DNA of 64,000 bases. Origin: Roseobacter sp. HKCCD6576-2 (lineage in GTDB: Bacteria; Pseudomonadota; Alphaproteobacteria; Rhodobacterales; Rhodobacteraceae). Location of the stretch: positions 1,302,001 to 1,366,000 of the forward strand of contig NZ_WVNW01000001.1 in the NCBI RefSeq assembly GCF_013179285.1. The letters are read 5' to 3'. The notes below the pieces were generated by a model, which was not told the origin of the DNA, ran no database searches, and saw only the letters and a list, made by a program, of their open reading frames with translations. This document shows positions 37,501 through 47,513 of this stretch, in pieces. The position numbers and the translations under genes are program-made. Position 1 is the stretch's first letter; every line of letters begins with the position of its first letter.

Positions 37501-37548
37501 GGTTTGGTGAGCTATGGCGTTGAAGCCGGATTCCAGCTCGAATTCTAA
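31591..37548 (+). CDS. Giant autotransporter-like surface protein with 15 Ig-like modules and a C-terminal beta-barrel
   Basis: A 1,985-residue protein. Residues 1-62 are a long Arg-rich leader and hydrophobic stretch (LATIVFVVGLAALGSAFAAVRAEA split by charge), with cleavage near residue 62. Residues ~63-205 form an N-terminal domain with several Cys (SCSVV, DSCT, LDCA, NACT). Residues 206-1680 are a linker-free array of 15 Ig-like (Big_12-like) modules. Modules 1, 3 and 5 are long (~105 residues), 2 and 4 shorter, and 6-15 are ten ~93-residue units with the pattern FSEPVTGFxxxD ... SGSGxxY ... DGPVSL ... DAAGNGN. Residues ~1690-1985 are an autotransporter-like beta-barrel ending in Phe (GVEAGFQLEF). 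It should be displayed on the outer membrane; adhesion is inferred. No ribosome site is visible. Confidence 0.85.
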   Translation: MAKRNGRSGPVPVAFERSDAWRWFERSSEGRCAGLFHRLATIVFVVGLAALGSAFAAVRAEAISCSVVSEPDAAGRTLFQRIDFGADSCTPIGSIPSDGVLIALTVPPALSDNIYDLMFRIQPRADISDVSLDCATSFGTSTAPPFYLASYRADVDGLPNACTLRYVADVTAVTVEFTATVTTDGSTKTASLDVTSVREGSSADTDAPTITSLTRIRPTTELTGAVPELVWQIAFDEDVQNVDVSDFVATGGEGSLGLRRLTDRQYEITFQGAALMSGNGAVKLSLVPGQDITDLVGNALTETAPTGANEPSFILDTARPSPTISSSASAATNLAVIPLTIQFSEAVTELTVGDFIVSGGAISGFSGTEADYSANLTPSGDGVITVDLPSAAALDQVGQPSLAAETFTITSDRRAPRVASIERRTPSDALSNADSLTWRVVFDEPVTGVSAEDFTLSGTSADLSVAAIDSTQYDVTASGGLLASFEGTVSLAVTGSAAIQDLATNSISDPQPVGTNESYMLDNIAPAISLSSTTPDPFAEGDLTLVMQSDEVIPGFGSGALQITNGTLTSQSQPNARTLNIVITPTDPGPVTVRLPAGAFGDAAGNTTGEATLSREYGPDVTAPRLVSVTRLQPATTPSNADTLNWRLAFDEPVMGFDASDLSIAGAVPGTGTVVVSPITDMLYDVVVSGGDIPSLSGTVTLGFAVVQNITDLAGNALANLITSSSPDTREALLDNTAPGVTLSSGAASPSNAASFPLMIVFDEPVSGFGDGDVSVTGGTISAISGSGATYSATLTPSADGMVTAMVNAAVAVDAAGNGNLAATALSILSDRTVPDVAISGLSALITEAVPLTVRFSEDVTGFVEADIAVENATLSGFAGSGRAYSVTLTPDSDGAVSVQVPASRAEDAAGNGNQESGTIAATADLSPPGVSITGLPALLNGAATITVTFDEPVSGFDIADLVLSNASASDLSGAGAVYQVLLTPLADGPVTVGVRADAAQDRAGRFNTVSNTATATADLSAPSVMITGVPPDLAGPTLVTIRFSAPVTGFTVADLTLSNAQISMFSGNGAEYQFTLTPEADGPVSLLLPANAAIDAAGNGNTAPNPISALADMSGPTVSVSALPPMITGSTSVNLTFSEPVFGLELSDFETVNAQLSALTGTGSSYTLQITPDADGAVSLRLPAGRLNDAAGNPNLASDWVGSVADISPPTVTLSPLPSVLGAPVQVSITFSEAVSGLEVADFTTLNAMVSNLSGGGAGYQVTLIPSGDGPVEMQLPSGRVFDAAGHANVASLAINSVADMTDPTVNITPSVTTVAGAQPITIAFGEPVIGFTLADIVVANATLTNFSGNEAVYTVTLTPESNGPIFVSIPEGVVTDGVGRPNQASDLWTSLGVVPKPTVSITGLPNPILGPALVQIRFSEPVTGFELGDIQSSNAALSDFSGSGADYAVRVTPQNEGAVSLGIPEDVAVATSGAGNEAFVMPSVLADLTPPTVSLSGTPAPVGVAYMIAVVFSEPVTGLDLSDFVTVGATVTQLTGSGAVYQMQLTATQMAHSVRLPENATQDAAGRGNRASTAFEIVPDGHPPSLQINGMPSSLRAGEPVTLRFDFSEPVVGFSSNDINLINAVMLGMSGGPQHYSVEIAPTGEGPLSLNVAGGAAHDASGQGSMPARLAAMVVIDTTHSDEISDFLQARSRDLIAGQPGLTEFLRGRQSGQVIADVSRGQASLDLQTNGGGPVWMSFQASRSEDDSGQDATYALAVFGSHLELGPTAILGAMLQFDHAQMIGNGGVEIEGDGWLLGPYFAAHLPGQPLYFEGRLLRGQVKNTLAPAGGVPEQFEGTRWLATLAVSGAHHGENLSTYPSLTFSRVHDRQDAYSNSAGALVPAQRIALSELSLGVDFEMPFALDAGDLTITWGVSGIMSQIHGGGEASAFVTEEETVRGRLDLGYMLDNGRGLTSNARAFMDGIGSRSGLVSYGVEAGFQLEF
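32206..36630 (+). repeat. Tandem array of 15 diverged Ig-like coding modules
   Basis: Each unit runs from a (T/S/G)V(T/S)(L/I) strand to a DLSPP/DISPP-type end. The first five alternate long and short forms, and the next ten are uniform. Between units protein similarity is clear but DNA identity is visibly low, so the array is old and not prone to recent slippage. The conserved core per unit is (D/S)E(P/A)V(T/S)GF, then LSNA/VNA, SGSGA, TLTP and DGPV, DAAGNGN. Confidence 0.78.
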
Positions 37549-37689
37549 GAGTTCCGCCAAGGTCGCGGGCGGATTTTTGCCGGTTAGACGTCGGAAATCT
37601 GCCGCCTCGACGCAAATCCGGCGAGGTCTTAACTCCTTGTTGGTCTTTTTCCCGCATCTCTTGAATCGAGCAGATATGCGGAGTCACAA

Positions 37690-38187
37690 ATGAGTATGCA
37701 CGCCCCTGTCGCGGAGACGTCCAACCACGGTTTCATCACCGGGTATCTGGAATCCTTGTCTTTGGTAGAGCGGCTGCACAGGCTTCTGCTCGATGTCATC
37801 AAAGATGAGTTCGAACGCCTTGGTTTATTAGAGATCAACGCCGTCCAAGCGCTGCTCTTGTTCAATGTCGGCGATAATGAAGTCACTGCGGGGGAGTTGA
37901 AGACCCGGGGATATTACCAGGGCTCCAACGTTTCCTATAACTTAAAGAAGCTCGTCGAAATGGGATACATGCACCATCAACGCTGCGAGATCGATCGCCG
38001 CTCGGTTCGGGTGCGATTGACCGAGAAAGGGCGCCATGTGCGCGATGTGGTGGCTGATCTTTTCGGGCGTCATGCCGATGGCTTGCAATCGCATGGGGTT
38101 CTGGGTCCTGATGGGATTAATCAGATCAACCATTCTCTGAAACGGGTCGAGCGCTATTGGGCGGATCAGATTCGGTACATCTATTGA
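37690..38187 (+). CDS. MarR-family winged-helix regulator, LdtR-like
   Basis: A 165-residue MarR regulator. Features are a long N-terminal helix (SLSLVERLHRLLLDVIKDEFERLG), the winged helix GELKTRGYYQGSNVSYNLKKLVEMGYMHHQ, the wing RRSVRVRLTEKG and the C-terminal dimer helix HSLKRVERYWADQIRYIY. The closest family I know is LdtR of alphaproteobacteria, which regulates L,D-transpeptidase, stress and envelope genes. A single Cys (HHQRCEIDRR) is at the wing base. It lies 141 nt after the surface-protein gene and may be related in function (envelope), though independent promoters are likely. Confidence 0.82.
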   Translation: MSMHAPVAETSNHGFITGYLESLSLVERLHRLLLDVIKDEFERLGLLEINAVQALLLFNVGDNEVTAGELKTRGYYQGSNVSYNLKKLVEMGYMHHQRCEIDRRSVRVRLTEKGRHVRDVVADLFGRHADGLQSHGVLGPDGINQINHSLKRVERYWADQIRYIY

Positions 38188-38423
38188 GCATCTCGGCTGC
38201 GCCGCCCGCACTAACAGCAGACCCAATTGTCCATCGCAGCGATAGGGTCCCGGCGGTCGCGTACATGCCTTCGGCCTGGTTCCGGATGCTGTATCGGCAT
38301 CGGCGTTGAGGGGTCGGCTGACTTTGTCAGGGGCAGGGCTCAGATATTCGCGAACAGAAAAACTGGCTCAACCGTTTTGCCCGCATCTGTCGCAAGTGGT
38401 CGCCACTAGATACGATGTGAGCC

Positions 38424-39020
38424 CTAGCTATCAGAGGCTGCGTCGCTGGTGCCTATCGCCAGAGTATATCCGGCCGCTTCAAGGGCCGGGAGAATCTGGT
38501 TCTCCAACGAGCGGGCCAGAACAGGGCCGCGGAAATGGTAAACCACAACACCTTCATCATTGATGAAGAAGGTTTCTGGCATCGCGACGACCCCCCAATC
38601 CCGACCGTTATGGGCCAACTCATCCCGCCCGATCCTGTCATAGGGATTGCCAAGCTCGTCCAAAAACGCCAGCGCCTGATCGTATCGATCCCGGTAGTTG
38701 ACTCCGAAGAGCGGGTTTCCGGCTTCGGCCAGCTCGGTCAGAACCGGGTGTTCCGCACGGCAAGGTGGGCACCAGCTCGCCCAAAAATTCACGATGATGA
38801 GGCCATTCCCCTCAAGATCTTCCCGGCTCAGAAGCGCGGTTCCCTCAAGCGGCGCCAGTTCCAGATTGGGGGCAGGCCGCCCCTCTTGCGCCGAGCGCAA
38901 GGCCATCGTGTCCACGCCATGCTGCAGATCGTCCTGATTCATCATCAACTGAACGCCTGCGATCCCGAAGAACCCGATGGTCAACACCACGGGCAGAACC
39001 ATCAACCAATTGACTTTCAT
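38424..39020 (-). CDS. ccmG: Thiol:disulfide interchange protein CcmG/DsbE
   Basis: A 198-residue thioredoxin-fold protein anchored by an N-terminal helix (MKVNWLMVLPVVLTIGFFGIAG). The redox motif WCPPC lies in NFWASWCPPCRAEHP, and the cytochrome-maturation-specific GVNYRDRYDQALAFL and AMPETFFINDEG motifs with cis-Pro are present. It reduces apocytochrome c in the periplasm. ATG at 39020 overlaps the end of ccmD by 4 nt. The tail (SDAASDS) is disordered. Confidence 0.93.
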   Translation of the reverse strand: MKVNWLMVLPVVLTIGFFGIAGVQLMMNQDDLQHGVDTMALRSAQEGRPAPNLELAPLEGTALLSREDLEGNGLIIVNFWASWCPPCRAEHPVLTELAEAGNPLFGVNYRDRYDQALAFLDELGNPYDRIGRDELAHNGRDWGVVAMPETFFINDEGVVVYHFRGPVLARSLENQILPALEAAGYTLAIGTSDAASDS

Positions 39021-39172
39021 GTGGATTTCCCGCGTCGTTCTTCGACAGAGTTCAGCCGCCTCTGAACCCGTCGTGCCTGCCAAATAGAGACGACAACAAC
39101 CAAGATCAACAGTGCCAGAGACCCCGCATAGGCGGACAACACCTCTGTTGCGTATCGGCCCAGATCCGGCAT
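39017..39172 (-). CDS. ccmD: Heme exporter protein CcmD
   Basis: A 51-residue one-helix membrane protein (MPDLGRYATEVLSAYAGSL then LALLILVVVVSIWQARR) that stabilises the CcmC-CcmE heme handoff. The open frame is longer (to 39421) but only the ATG at 39172 gives CcmD-like sequence; it overlaps the ccmC stop in a TGATG arrangement and the ccmG start by 4 nt. Its size makes it easy to miss. Confidence 0.85.
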   Translation of the reverse strand: MPDLGRYATEVLSAYAGSLALLILVVVVSIWQARRVQRRLNSVEERRGKST

Positions 39173-39900
39173 CACGCCATCCTCTCTTGCGCAATCAGCG
39201 CTTTCAGCCGTCGCGCGCGAATTTCGGTCTGGGTGCGATACAGTACGAGGGCCAAGAACAAAAACCCGAAACCGGCGATGCAGATAACCAGCGGATACCA
39301 GAACACATTTGAGATGTTTTGCTCCGCATCGAGTGACAGTGTTGCACCTTGATGTAGACCCTGGTTCCAGAAGAGCAGCGCATAGCGGGAAATGATCGCA
39401 AAGACCGATCCCACGAGGCACAGCACCGCCGTTAGATCAGCCGCGCTATCGGGGTTCTCGATCGCCTCCCAAAGAGCCATGTAGCCAAGATAGAACAGGA
39501 AGAGGATCAAGAAAGAGGTCAGGCGCGGGTCCCATTCCCACCAGGTGCCCCACATCGGCTGGCCCCAGACCGCGCCGGTGAAAAGCGCGATGAGCGTAAA
39601 CACCATACCCACGGGCGCGGCGGCCTTGGCGGCCAAGGCGCTGACATGGTGGCGTCGGATCACCCAGACCAGGGAGGTGATCAGCATCATCAACCAGGCG
39701 TTGATCGCCATGAGCGCCGCGGGCACGTGCAGATAAATGATTTTCACCGTTGATCCCTGACGGAAATCATCCGGTGTGAAGAAAAAGCCCCAGATCAGTC
39801 CGACGCCCAAGCAGAGCGCCGCGATGCCTGCGACCCATGGCAAAAGAGCGCTCGAAAGCGCCATGAATTTTCGCGGATTTGCGTATTCCCAGAACGACAT
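39172..39900 (-). CDS. ccmC: Heme exporter/handling protein CcmC
   Basis: A 242-residue six-helix membrane protein that loads heme onto CcmE. The tryptophan-rich WWD-type motif is GTWWEWDPRLTSFLILFL, with periplasmic His in IIYLHVPAALMA and WNQGLHQGATL, both heme ligands in the family. The gene is followed by ccmD in TGATG coupling and is separated from ccmB by 56 nt. Confidence 0.95.
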   Translation of the reverse strand: MSFWEYANPRKFMALSSALLPWVAGIAALCLGVGLIWGFFFTPDDFRQGSTVKIIYLHVPAALMAINAWLMMLITSLVWVIRRHHVSALAAKAAAPVGMVFTLIALFTGAVWGQPMWGTWWEWDPRLTSFLILFLFYLGYMALWEAIENPDSAADLTAVLCLVGSVFAIISRYALLFWNQGLHQGATLSLDAEQNISNVFWYPLVICIAGFGFLFLALVLYRTQTEIRARRLKALIAQERMA

Positions 39901-39956
39901 GGGCGCGAATGTAGGCGGGGCTGTGAGCGCTCACAATATGCCAAGGGCGCGCAGGG

Positions 39957-40613
39957 CTAGCGCAGATTGACGCGGAGGGCGGCGGCGGCCGCGAAGGGCA
40001 GGGTGGCGATCGTGACCAAAGTGATACCGGCCAGAAGCGCCAGCGGGGTCATGGCGTCAAGGCCAGCGCCGCCGCGCGTGACCACCAAGGCGCCGAAGAT
40101 CAGGGTCGGGACATAGAGCGGCAGGACAAGTAGCGACAAAAGCAGTCCGCCGCGTTTCAACCCCACGGTGAGCGCGGCACCAAATGTTCCAATGGCGCTG
40201 AGCGCGGGGGTGCCAATGGCCAGGGACGCCATGAGCCAGCCATAGCCGGGCGCGGGCAGGTTCAAGAGCAGCCCAAGGATCGGCGCGGCCACAACAAGTG
40301 GCAGGCCCGTTGTCACCCAATGCGCCAGGGCCTTCACCGCCGCGACATTTTCTAGCGGCAGGGGGGAGGTGGCCAGCAGATCAAGCGAGCCGTCCTCCCA
40401 ATCGAGTTGAAAGACGCGATCAAGCGACAAGAGACAAGCCAGGAGCGCGCCGAGCCAGAGGATGCCGGGGGCGATGGTGGACAAGACCCCAGTGTTCGGG
40501 CCGACCCCAAAGGGCACCAAGACGGTCACGATCAGAAAAAAGGCGAGGCCGAGGCCAAAACCACCGCCCGCCCGGATGGCCAGCGCCAAATCGCGTTTGA
40601 ACAGACCCATCAT
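39957..40613 (-). CDS. ccmB: Heme exporter ABC permease CcmB
   Basis: A 218-residue six-helix permease: [31 protein letters not shown], the motif [25 protein letters not shown] (divided here: [15 protein letters not shown]), and several GxxL-rich helices. With CcmA it forms the ATPase that releases holo-CcmE from CcmC. Its start overlaps the ccmA stop by 4 nt. Confidence 0.93.
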   Translation of the reverse strand: MMGLFKRDLALAIRAGGGFGLGLAFFLIVTVLVPFGVGPNTGVLSTIAPGILWLGALLACLLSLDRVFQLDWEDGSLDLLATSPLPLENVAAVKALAHWVTTGLPLVVAAPILGLLLNLPAPGYGWLMASLAIGTPALSAIGTFGAALTVGLKRGGLLLSLLVLPLYVPTLIFGALVVTRGGAGLDAMTPLALLAGITLVTIATLPFAAAAALRVNLR

Positions 40614-41233
40614 GCGAAGGCCTCATCGCTGAATGGGTCACGCTCGGGCAGGGATTTGGCCATGAAGGGGCTGATGTCGAGGATGTCGGCTTGCGGCAAG
40701 CCGAGGTCGATATGGGTGGCGATAATCGCGCTGCCGCCAGCGGCCAGATGGGTGCGAACGGCGGCGGCAAACCGGGCGACATTGGTCGTGTCGAGCGAGA
40801 CGGTTGGCTCGTCCAGGCCCCAAATCGGCCGTCCTGTGACCAGAAGCCGCGCCAAGCTGAGGCGTCTTTTTTGCCCGGCAGACAGCTCGCCCGCAGGGCG
40901 GTCCAGAAGCTCGGTCAAATCAAAGGCGGAGATGGCGGCGTCGATCCCGGTTTTGCCGAACACACCAGACCAGAACCGCAGGTTTTCGGCCACGCTCAAC
41001 TGCGCTTTCAATCCGTCCGCATGGCCGGCATAGGCGAGGCTGTCTGGCGCGGCCTCAATCTGTCCGTTTAGAGGTGGGGTTAGCCCCGCAAGGGTTCGCA
41101 ATAACGTCGTTTTCCCCGATCCGTTCGGCCCACGCAGGATCAATGCCTGCCCCGGAGAAAGGGTAAAAGACACGCCCGCAAGCACTTGCAGCGACCCGCG
41201 TGCGCAGGCCAGATCGGTGACCGTCATATGCAT
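40610..41233 (-). CDS. ccmA: Heme exporter ABC ATPase CcmA
   Basis: A 207-residue ABC ATPase. Walker A is [11 protein letters not shown] (near residue 35), the signature [14 protein letters not shown], Walker B IWGLDEPT and a late H-loop-type HIDL. It is the first gene of ccmABCDG; ccmE, ccmF and ccmH must lie elsewhere. ATGs at 41233 and 41227 are both possible starts with no strong ribosome site. The gene is divergent from acnA, and the 235-nt gap holds two dyads (41345-41360 and 41380-41397). Confidence 0.92.
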   Translation of the reverse strand: MHMTVTDLACARGSLQVLAGVSFTLSPGQALILRGPNGSGKTTLLRTLAGLTPPLNGQIEAAPDSLAYAGHADGLKAQLSVAENLRFWSGVFGKTGIDAAISAFDLTELLDRPAGELSAGQKRRLSLARLLVTGRPIWGLDEPTVSLDTTNVARFAAAVRTHLAAGGSAIIATHIDLGLPQADILDISPFMAKSLPERDPFSDEAFA

Positions 41234-41344
41234 CGTGTCGAGGGGTAGCGGAAAGATCGGGGCGAGGGAAGGGTGGCCACCTGCGGCAGAGCGGCCAGAA
41301 CGGCGGACTCACCCGGGGCCAAACGCGATACATCTTGAAAAACG

Positions 41345-41360
41345 GTATGCAATTGCATAC
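41345..41360. promoter_or_regulatory. 16-bp perfect palindrome in the ccmA-acnA divergent region
   Basis: GTATGCAATTGCATAC, arms GTATGCAA and TTGCATAC. Perfect uninterrupted dyad symmetry fits the operator of a dimeric regulator (GntR- or MarR-type spacing), located 112-127 nt upstream of the ccmA start and 109-124 nt upstream of acnA. Confidence 0.6.
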
Positions 41361-41379
41361 AAAAAGTGTCGCACCCCGA

Positions 41380-41397
41380 CCGATCAGCCTTGATCGG
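41380..41397. promoter_or_regulatory. Second inverted repeat upstream of acnA
   Basis: CCGATCA (41380-41386), GCCT, TGATCGG (41391-41397): perfect 7-bp arms, 4-nt centre. It lies 71-89 nt before acnA. A TTGATC that could be a -35 element overlaps its right arm; a matching -10 was not clear. Confidence 0.45.
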
Positions 41398-41468
41398 CTC
41401 CGATCTTGGTGGCATAGGCCGGGGCAGCACCAACCCAATTCCACTGGATTATAGGGAGGCCTAGCCCC

Positions 41469-44159
<2,691 letters not shown>

Positions 44160-44184
44160 ACAACGCCCGCAAGACATCCCGCAG

Positions 44185-44212
44185 CAGCCTCCGGCGATCC
44201 CGCCGGGGGCTG
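44185..44212 (+). terminator. Hairpin terminator after acnA
   Basis: A 12-pair stem (CAGCCTCCGGCG at 44185-44196 with CGCCGGGGGCTG at 44201-44212, one T-G pair), 4-nt loop, then TTGTCGTTT. Position 26 nt past the acnA stop supports termination, though the T-run is interrupted. Confidence 0.65.
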
Positions 44213-44261
44213 TTGTCGTTTCGGGCTTGCAATCGTAAGGTCTGCGGTCAGATTGGAGGCC

Positions 44262-45062
44262 ATGACTGGTCACTCCGTTACCTTCACCCATGCGCTCTGC
44301 CGTGCGCCGTCCCGATCCGTCACGGATGGGTTGCGCGCGGAGGATCGGGGCGCGCCGGACGCGGATCTGTTTGCCGCAGAGCATGCCGCATATGTCGCGG
44401 CCTTGCGCAAAACCGGGGCTGAGGTGACGGTTCTGCCACCGCGAGAAGACTTCCCCGACAGCGTGTTCATCGAAGATCCGGCGCTCTGCCTGAACAGTGT
44501 GGCGATTGTGTTGCGGCCCGAGGCCCCAAGCCGACGGGGAGAGGCCGCGATGCTGCGGCCGGATTTGATCCGCCTGTTTCCGGAGGTCCGGGAGCTTGAC
44601 GGTGAGGGATTTGTCGATGGCGGCGATATCCTGTGTTCCGACACCGAGGTGATGGTCGGCTTGTCAGCGCGCACCGATGCGGCGGGCGTGGCGGCTTTGC
44701 GCCCGATTGTCGAGGATCTGGGCTATCGCCTGCGCATGGTCGAGACGCCGCCCGAGATCTTGCATTTCAAAACCGAAAGTAGCCTTCTAGACCCCGAAAC
44801 GATCCTGGCCTCGCCCAGGCTGGCGGCGACGGGCTGTTTCGATGGCTACAAGGTGATTGAGACCGCACCGGGCGAGGAGGGCGCGGCCAACGCGATCCGC
44901 TTCAACGCGCCGGTGTTTTTGTCGGACGGGTTCTCGCAAACGGCGGATCGGCTTGATGCGGCGGGCTATGAGATTTGGCCGATGCCAACGACCCAGGCCG
45001 CGTTGCTGGATGGCGGGCTGTCTTGCATGTCGTTGCGCTATTCGCTGCCGTCAGGCGCCTAA
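44262..45062 (+). CDS. Dimethylarginine dimethylaminohydrolase (DDAH)-like amidinotransferase-fold enzyme
   Basis: A 266-residue pentein-fold hydrolase. The first part has FTHALCRAPSRSVTDGLR and EDFPDSVFIEDPAL; the catalytic His lies in EILHFKTESSLLD and the nucleophile Cys near the end in LDGGLSCMSLRYS. This layout and length fit DDAH (N-omega-dimethylarginine to citrulline plus dimethylamine) rather than arginine deiminase, which is longer. ATG 44262 is preceded by GGAGG with unusually short spacing. It lies 102 nt after acnA and 33 nt before the SDR gene, same strand. Confidence 0.83.
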   Translation: MTGHSVTFTHALCRAPSRSVTDGLRAEDRGAPDADLFAAEHAAYVAALRKTGAEVTVLPPREDFPDSVFIEDPALCLNSVAIVLRPEAPSRRGEAAMLRPDLIRLFPEVRELDGEGFVDGGDILCSDTEVMVGLSARTDAAGVAALRPIVEDLGYRLRMVETPPEILHFKTESSLLDPETILASPRLAATGCFDGYKVIETAPGEEGAANAIRFNAPVFLSDGFSQTADRLDAAGYEIWPMPTTQAALLDGGLSCMSLRYSLPSGA

Positions 45063-45094
45063 GCCATCTGTAGCCTTCAATGGAGGAAGATGAA

Positions 45095-45811
45095 ATGACG
45101 GACCAAGTGTGTTTGATCACTGGCGGAGCGGGTGGCATTGGTAGGGCGATCGTCGAACGGATGTTGCGCGCCGGGCGGCAGGTCGTCTTCACCTATGTCA
45201 GCCGCGAGGCTGAGGCGCGGGAACTGGAGGCCACGCTTGGCAACCGGGTCGAGGCGGTGCCCTGTGACCTCCGCGAGCCGGGTGCTGCCGAGGCGCTTGT
45301 GAAAGACGTCGCGGCGAAGGCGGGGCGGCTGGATGAGATTGTCTGCAACGCTGCTGGCGTCGCGGAGGGGCCAGATGGCGGCGTGACCGAGGCCCATCGT
45401 GACATGATCGAGGTGAACCTCACCGCGCCCATCGCGATGATGGATGCCGCGCGGGCAGTGCTGCCGAGGGGCGGCGCGATTGTGAATATCTCCTCGCTCA
45501 ATGCGATCCGCCCGCCTGTTGGCGCAGTAGTCTATACGGCGACCAAGGCGGGCCTCGATGGCGCGACAGCGGCTTTTGCCCGCGAGTTGGGGCCTCTCGG
45601 AATCCGTGTGAATGCGGTGGCCCCAGGTCTGATCGAGCGGGTGGAGAAGCCGCGCCCGCAGGAGATCATCGATATGGTTTTGGAAGAGACGCCGCTTGGC
45701 CGGATTGGGCGACCGGAGGATATCGCGGGTGCCGTCGCGTTTTTGCTCTCCGAAGAGGCGTCCTTCATCACCGGGCAGGTTTTGACCGTGGCGGGCGGCT
45801 ATCGGCTCTGA
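45095..45811 (+). CDS. SDR-family NAD(P)-dependent oxidoreductase (FabG-like)
   Basis: A 238-residue classical short-chain dehydrogenase. ATG at 45095 has GGAGGA about 7 nt upstream, and the ATG at 45080 lies within that ribosome site. Motifs are the cofactor turn TGGAGGIGRAI, NAAG-like CNAAGV, the catalytic Ser in NISSLNA, YxxxK in YTATKAGLDG, and PG in VAPGLIE. The ending LTVAGGYRL is FabG-like. The substrate is unknown. It ends convergent with a GT25 gene (13-nt overlap) and follows the DDAH-like gene by 32 nt. Confidence 0.9.
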   Translation: MTDQVCLITGGAGGIGRAIVERMLRAGRQVVFTYVSREAEARELEATLGNRVEAVPCDLREPGAAEALVKDVAAKAGRLDEIVCNAAGVAEGPDGGVTEAHRDMIEVNLTAPIAMMDAARAVLPRGGAIVNISSLNAIRPPVGAVVYTATKAGLDGATAAFARELGPLGIRVNAVAPGLIERVEKPRPQEIIDMVLEETPLGRIGRPEDIAGAVAFLLSEEASFITGQVLTVAGGYRL

Positions 45812-46620
45812 GCGGGTGGGGTCTCGGCGAAGGCCACATCCACCAGTGTCGCCTGGCCGGTGAGATATTGCAGCACTTGACGCGGGGCCTGGTTGACCTC
45901 ATTGGCGCCGCGCCGGAGCGTCCGCAGCCGTTTGCGCCACCCTTTGGGCCGGATCGCTTTGCCCAAGGGCGCGATATCAGAGTTGTAATCATAGGCGCGT
46001 TGTGTCGCCATGGCGGGCACAATGATCGCGGGTTTCAGCGCCCGGCGGAGCGGTGACACGGTGTCATTGAACAGAAAATGATCAATCGGCACCCGGATCT
46101 TCCCACGCCAGGCGAGCGCGGCCTCGGCACCCGTGCGTGAGAGGATATAGGCCCCGCCGCCCACATGGCGGGACATCATCCGGTGGATAGCGCGGCCCGT
46201 CGGTGTCGCGCCGATCTTGGGGCCGAGCAGAAGCCGCGAGGCGCCGGCGCCGAATTTCTCCAGTTTCACCGCCTCGATGCCCGGCGGGATCCAATCCGCA
46301 TGGTCTAGAACCGATGCCAAGTCTTCCGCCAGATAGATGTCATCTTCCAGAAACAGGGCATGGCTGGCCCTGCTCTCCAGAAAGGCTTGCCAGGCCCAGC
46401 TATGACTGACGGTACAGGCGCGATCCCCCTGGCCAAGCTGCCCAAGGGGGCCGCTGCTGTGGATCACGCTGGCAATCGCTGCCTCGGGGGTGGTGGTCGC
46501 ATCGCAGGCCTCTTGCCGGATGAACGCCACATCGCGCTCCGCCAGATGGTCGCCAATCCGCTTCAACCGGTCGGGGCGGCGGGTCAGATTGATCACATAG
46601 ATGGGGAGGGATTGGGGCAT
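45799..46620 (-). CDS. GT25-type glycosyltransferase (LPS glycosyltransferase family)
   Basis: A 273-residue GT25-fold enzyme. It starts LPIYVINLTRRPDRLKRIGDHL, the standard GT25 N terminus, contains a VSHSWAWQAFLES segment, an acidic EDD motif in ALFLEDDIYLAED, and a GGGAYILSRTGAEAAL block. It probably adds a sugar to lipopolysaccharide or another glycan. It is divergent from the next GT25 gene (46755-47513) and marks the left border of the glycan locus. Its 3' end overlaps the SDR gene by 13 nt. Confidence 0.82.
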   Translation of the reverse strand: MPQSLPIYVINLTRRPDRLKRIGDHLAERDVAFIRQEACDATTTPEAAIASVIHSSGPLGQLGQGDRACTVSHSWAWQAFLESRASHALFLEDDIYLAEDLASVLDHADWIPPGIEAVKLEKFGAGASRLLLGPKIGATPTGRAIHRMMSRHVGGGAYILSRTGAEAALAWRGKIRVPIDHFLFNDTVSPLRRALKPAIIVPAMATQRAYDYNSDIAPLGKAIRPKGWRKRLRTLRRGANEVNQAPRQVLQYLTGQATLVDVAFAETPPAQSR

Positions 46621-46754
46621 TTGCGTCCAGACAAGCAGGGCAGGCCGACGTGTTCTGTCATGAAAGCGCGCGCGGGGGCAAGTCTTGGGCGGGTGACTTG
46701 TTTTCGTGCTCCGCCGGGCCTAAACCGGCACGAATACCCGCGTGGGAGAGTTCC

Positions 46755-47513
46755 ATGGCCCCCTGGCCGTCCTATGTCATCAACTTGGCCGAGAATACCC
46801 GCCGGATGGAGACCAGCTCCCGACAACTGGAGGCGGCAGGTCTGCCCTGGCGGCGGCTCGAAGGTGTTAACGGATGGGCGATGGACGACAGCGCATTGGC
46901 GAAAGTCTATGACGCAGATCGTAACGCTATCGCAGCAAAACATCCGTTGGTTCCGCCAGAGATCGGCTGCTATCTTAGCCATATTGCGGCTTGGCAAGCG
47001 ATCGCCGAAGGGGACGCGCCGGGCGGGTTTGTTTTTGAGGATGATTTCGCGGCCAGTGATGATCTTGGCGTTGCCCTGACGCATTTGAGCGCAGCTCAGG
47101 ATGACTGGGATATGGTCAAGCTGTTCTCCTTTGATCCTGCACCAAAAATGATCGCGACCAAGCCACTTGGCCCATTCAAAATTGGCATTCCGTACCGTGT
47201 ACCGACTTGTCTGATCGGCTATGGCGTCACCCGTGAAGCGGCCCGCAAGCTCGTGGCGCGAGCGATACCGTTTTTTCGGCCGGTGGATGAGGATCAGAAG
47301 TTTTTTTGGGAAACGGGCCTGCGAGTGGCACTTATCTTGCCGCAGCCGGTTCTGGTTGGGGATCAGCAGGCAGAGACAGGTACGATTGGCGAGACGCGCC
47401 GTTCAACAGCGCCGGGGCGGACCGGCTTGGCTGGGGCATGGCACAATCTGAAATATCAACTGGGTTACGAGACGCGGCTGCGGTTGGCTCGGTTCAGAGG
47501 ACAAGGGCAATGA
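46755..47513 (+). CDS. GT25-type glycosyltransferase, second copy
   Basis: A 252-residue GT25-fold protein. ATG at 46755 (MAPWPSYVINLAENTRRMETS) is the likely start, as the upstream frame has no family similarity. Motifs: IGCYLSHIAAWQAIAEG, the acidic EDD in GFVFEDDFAASDD, and TCLIGYGVTREAARKL. It differs considerably from the copy at 45799 and from that at 48542, so the three are old paralogues or separately acquired. Stop overlaps the GT4 gene start by 4 nt (ATGA), indicating co-translation. Confidence 0.82.
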   Translation: MAPWPSYVINLAENTRRMETSSRQLEAAGLPWRRLEGVNGWAMDDSALAKVYDADRNAIAAKHPLVPPEIGCYLSHIAAWQAIAEGDAPGGFVFEDDFAASDDLGVALTHLSAAQDDWDMVKLFSFDPAPKMIATKPLGPFKIGIPYRVPTCLIGYGVTREAARKLVARAIPFFRPVDEDQKFFWETGLRVALILPQPVLVGDQQAETGTIGETRRSTAPGRTGLAGAWHNLKYQLGYETRLRLARFRGQGQ

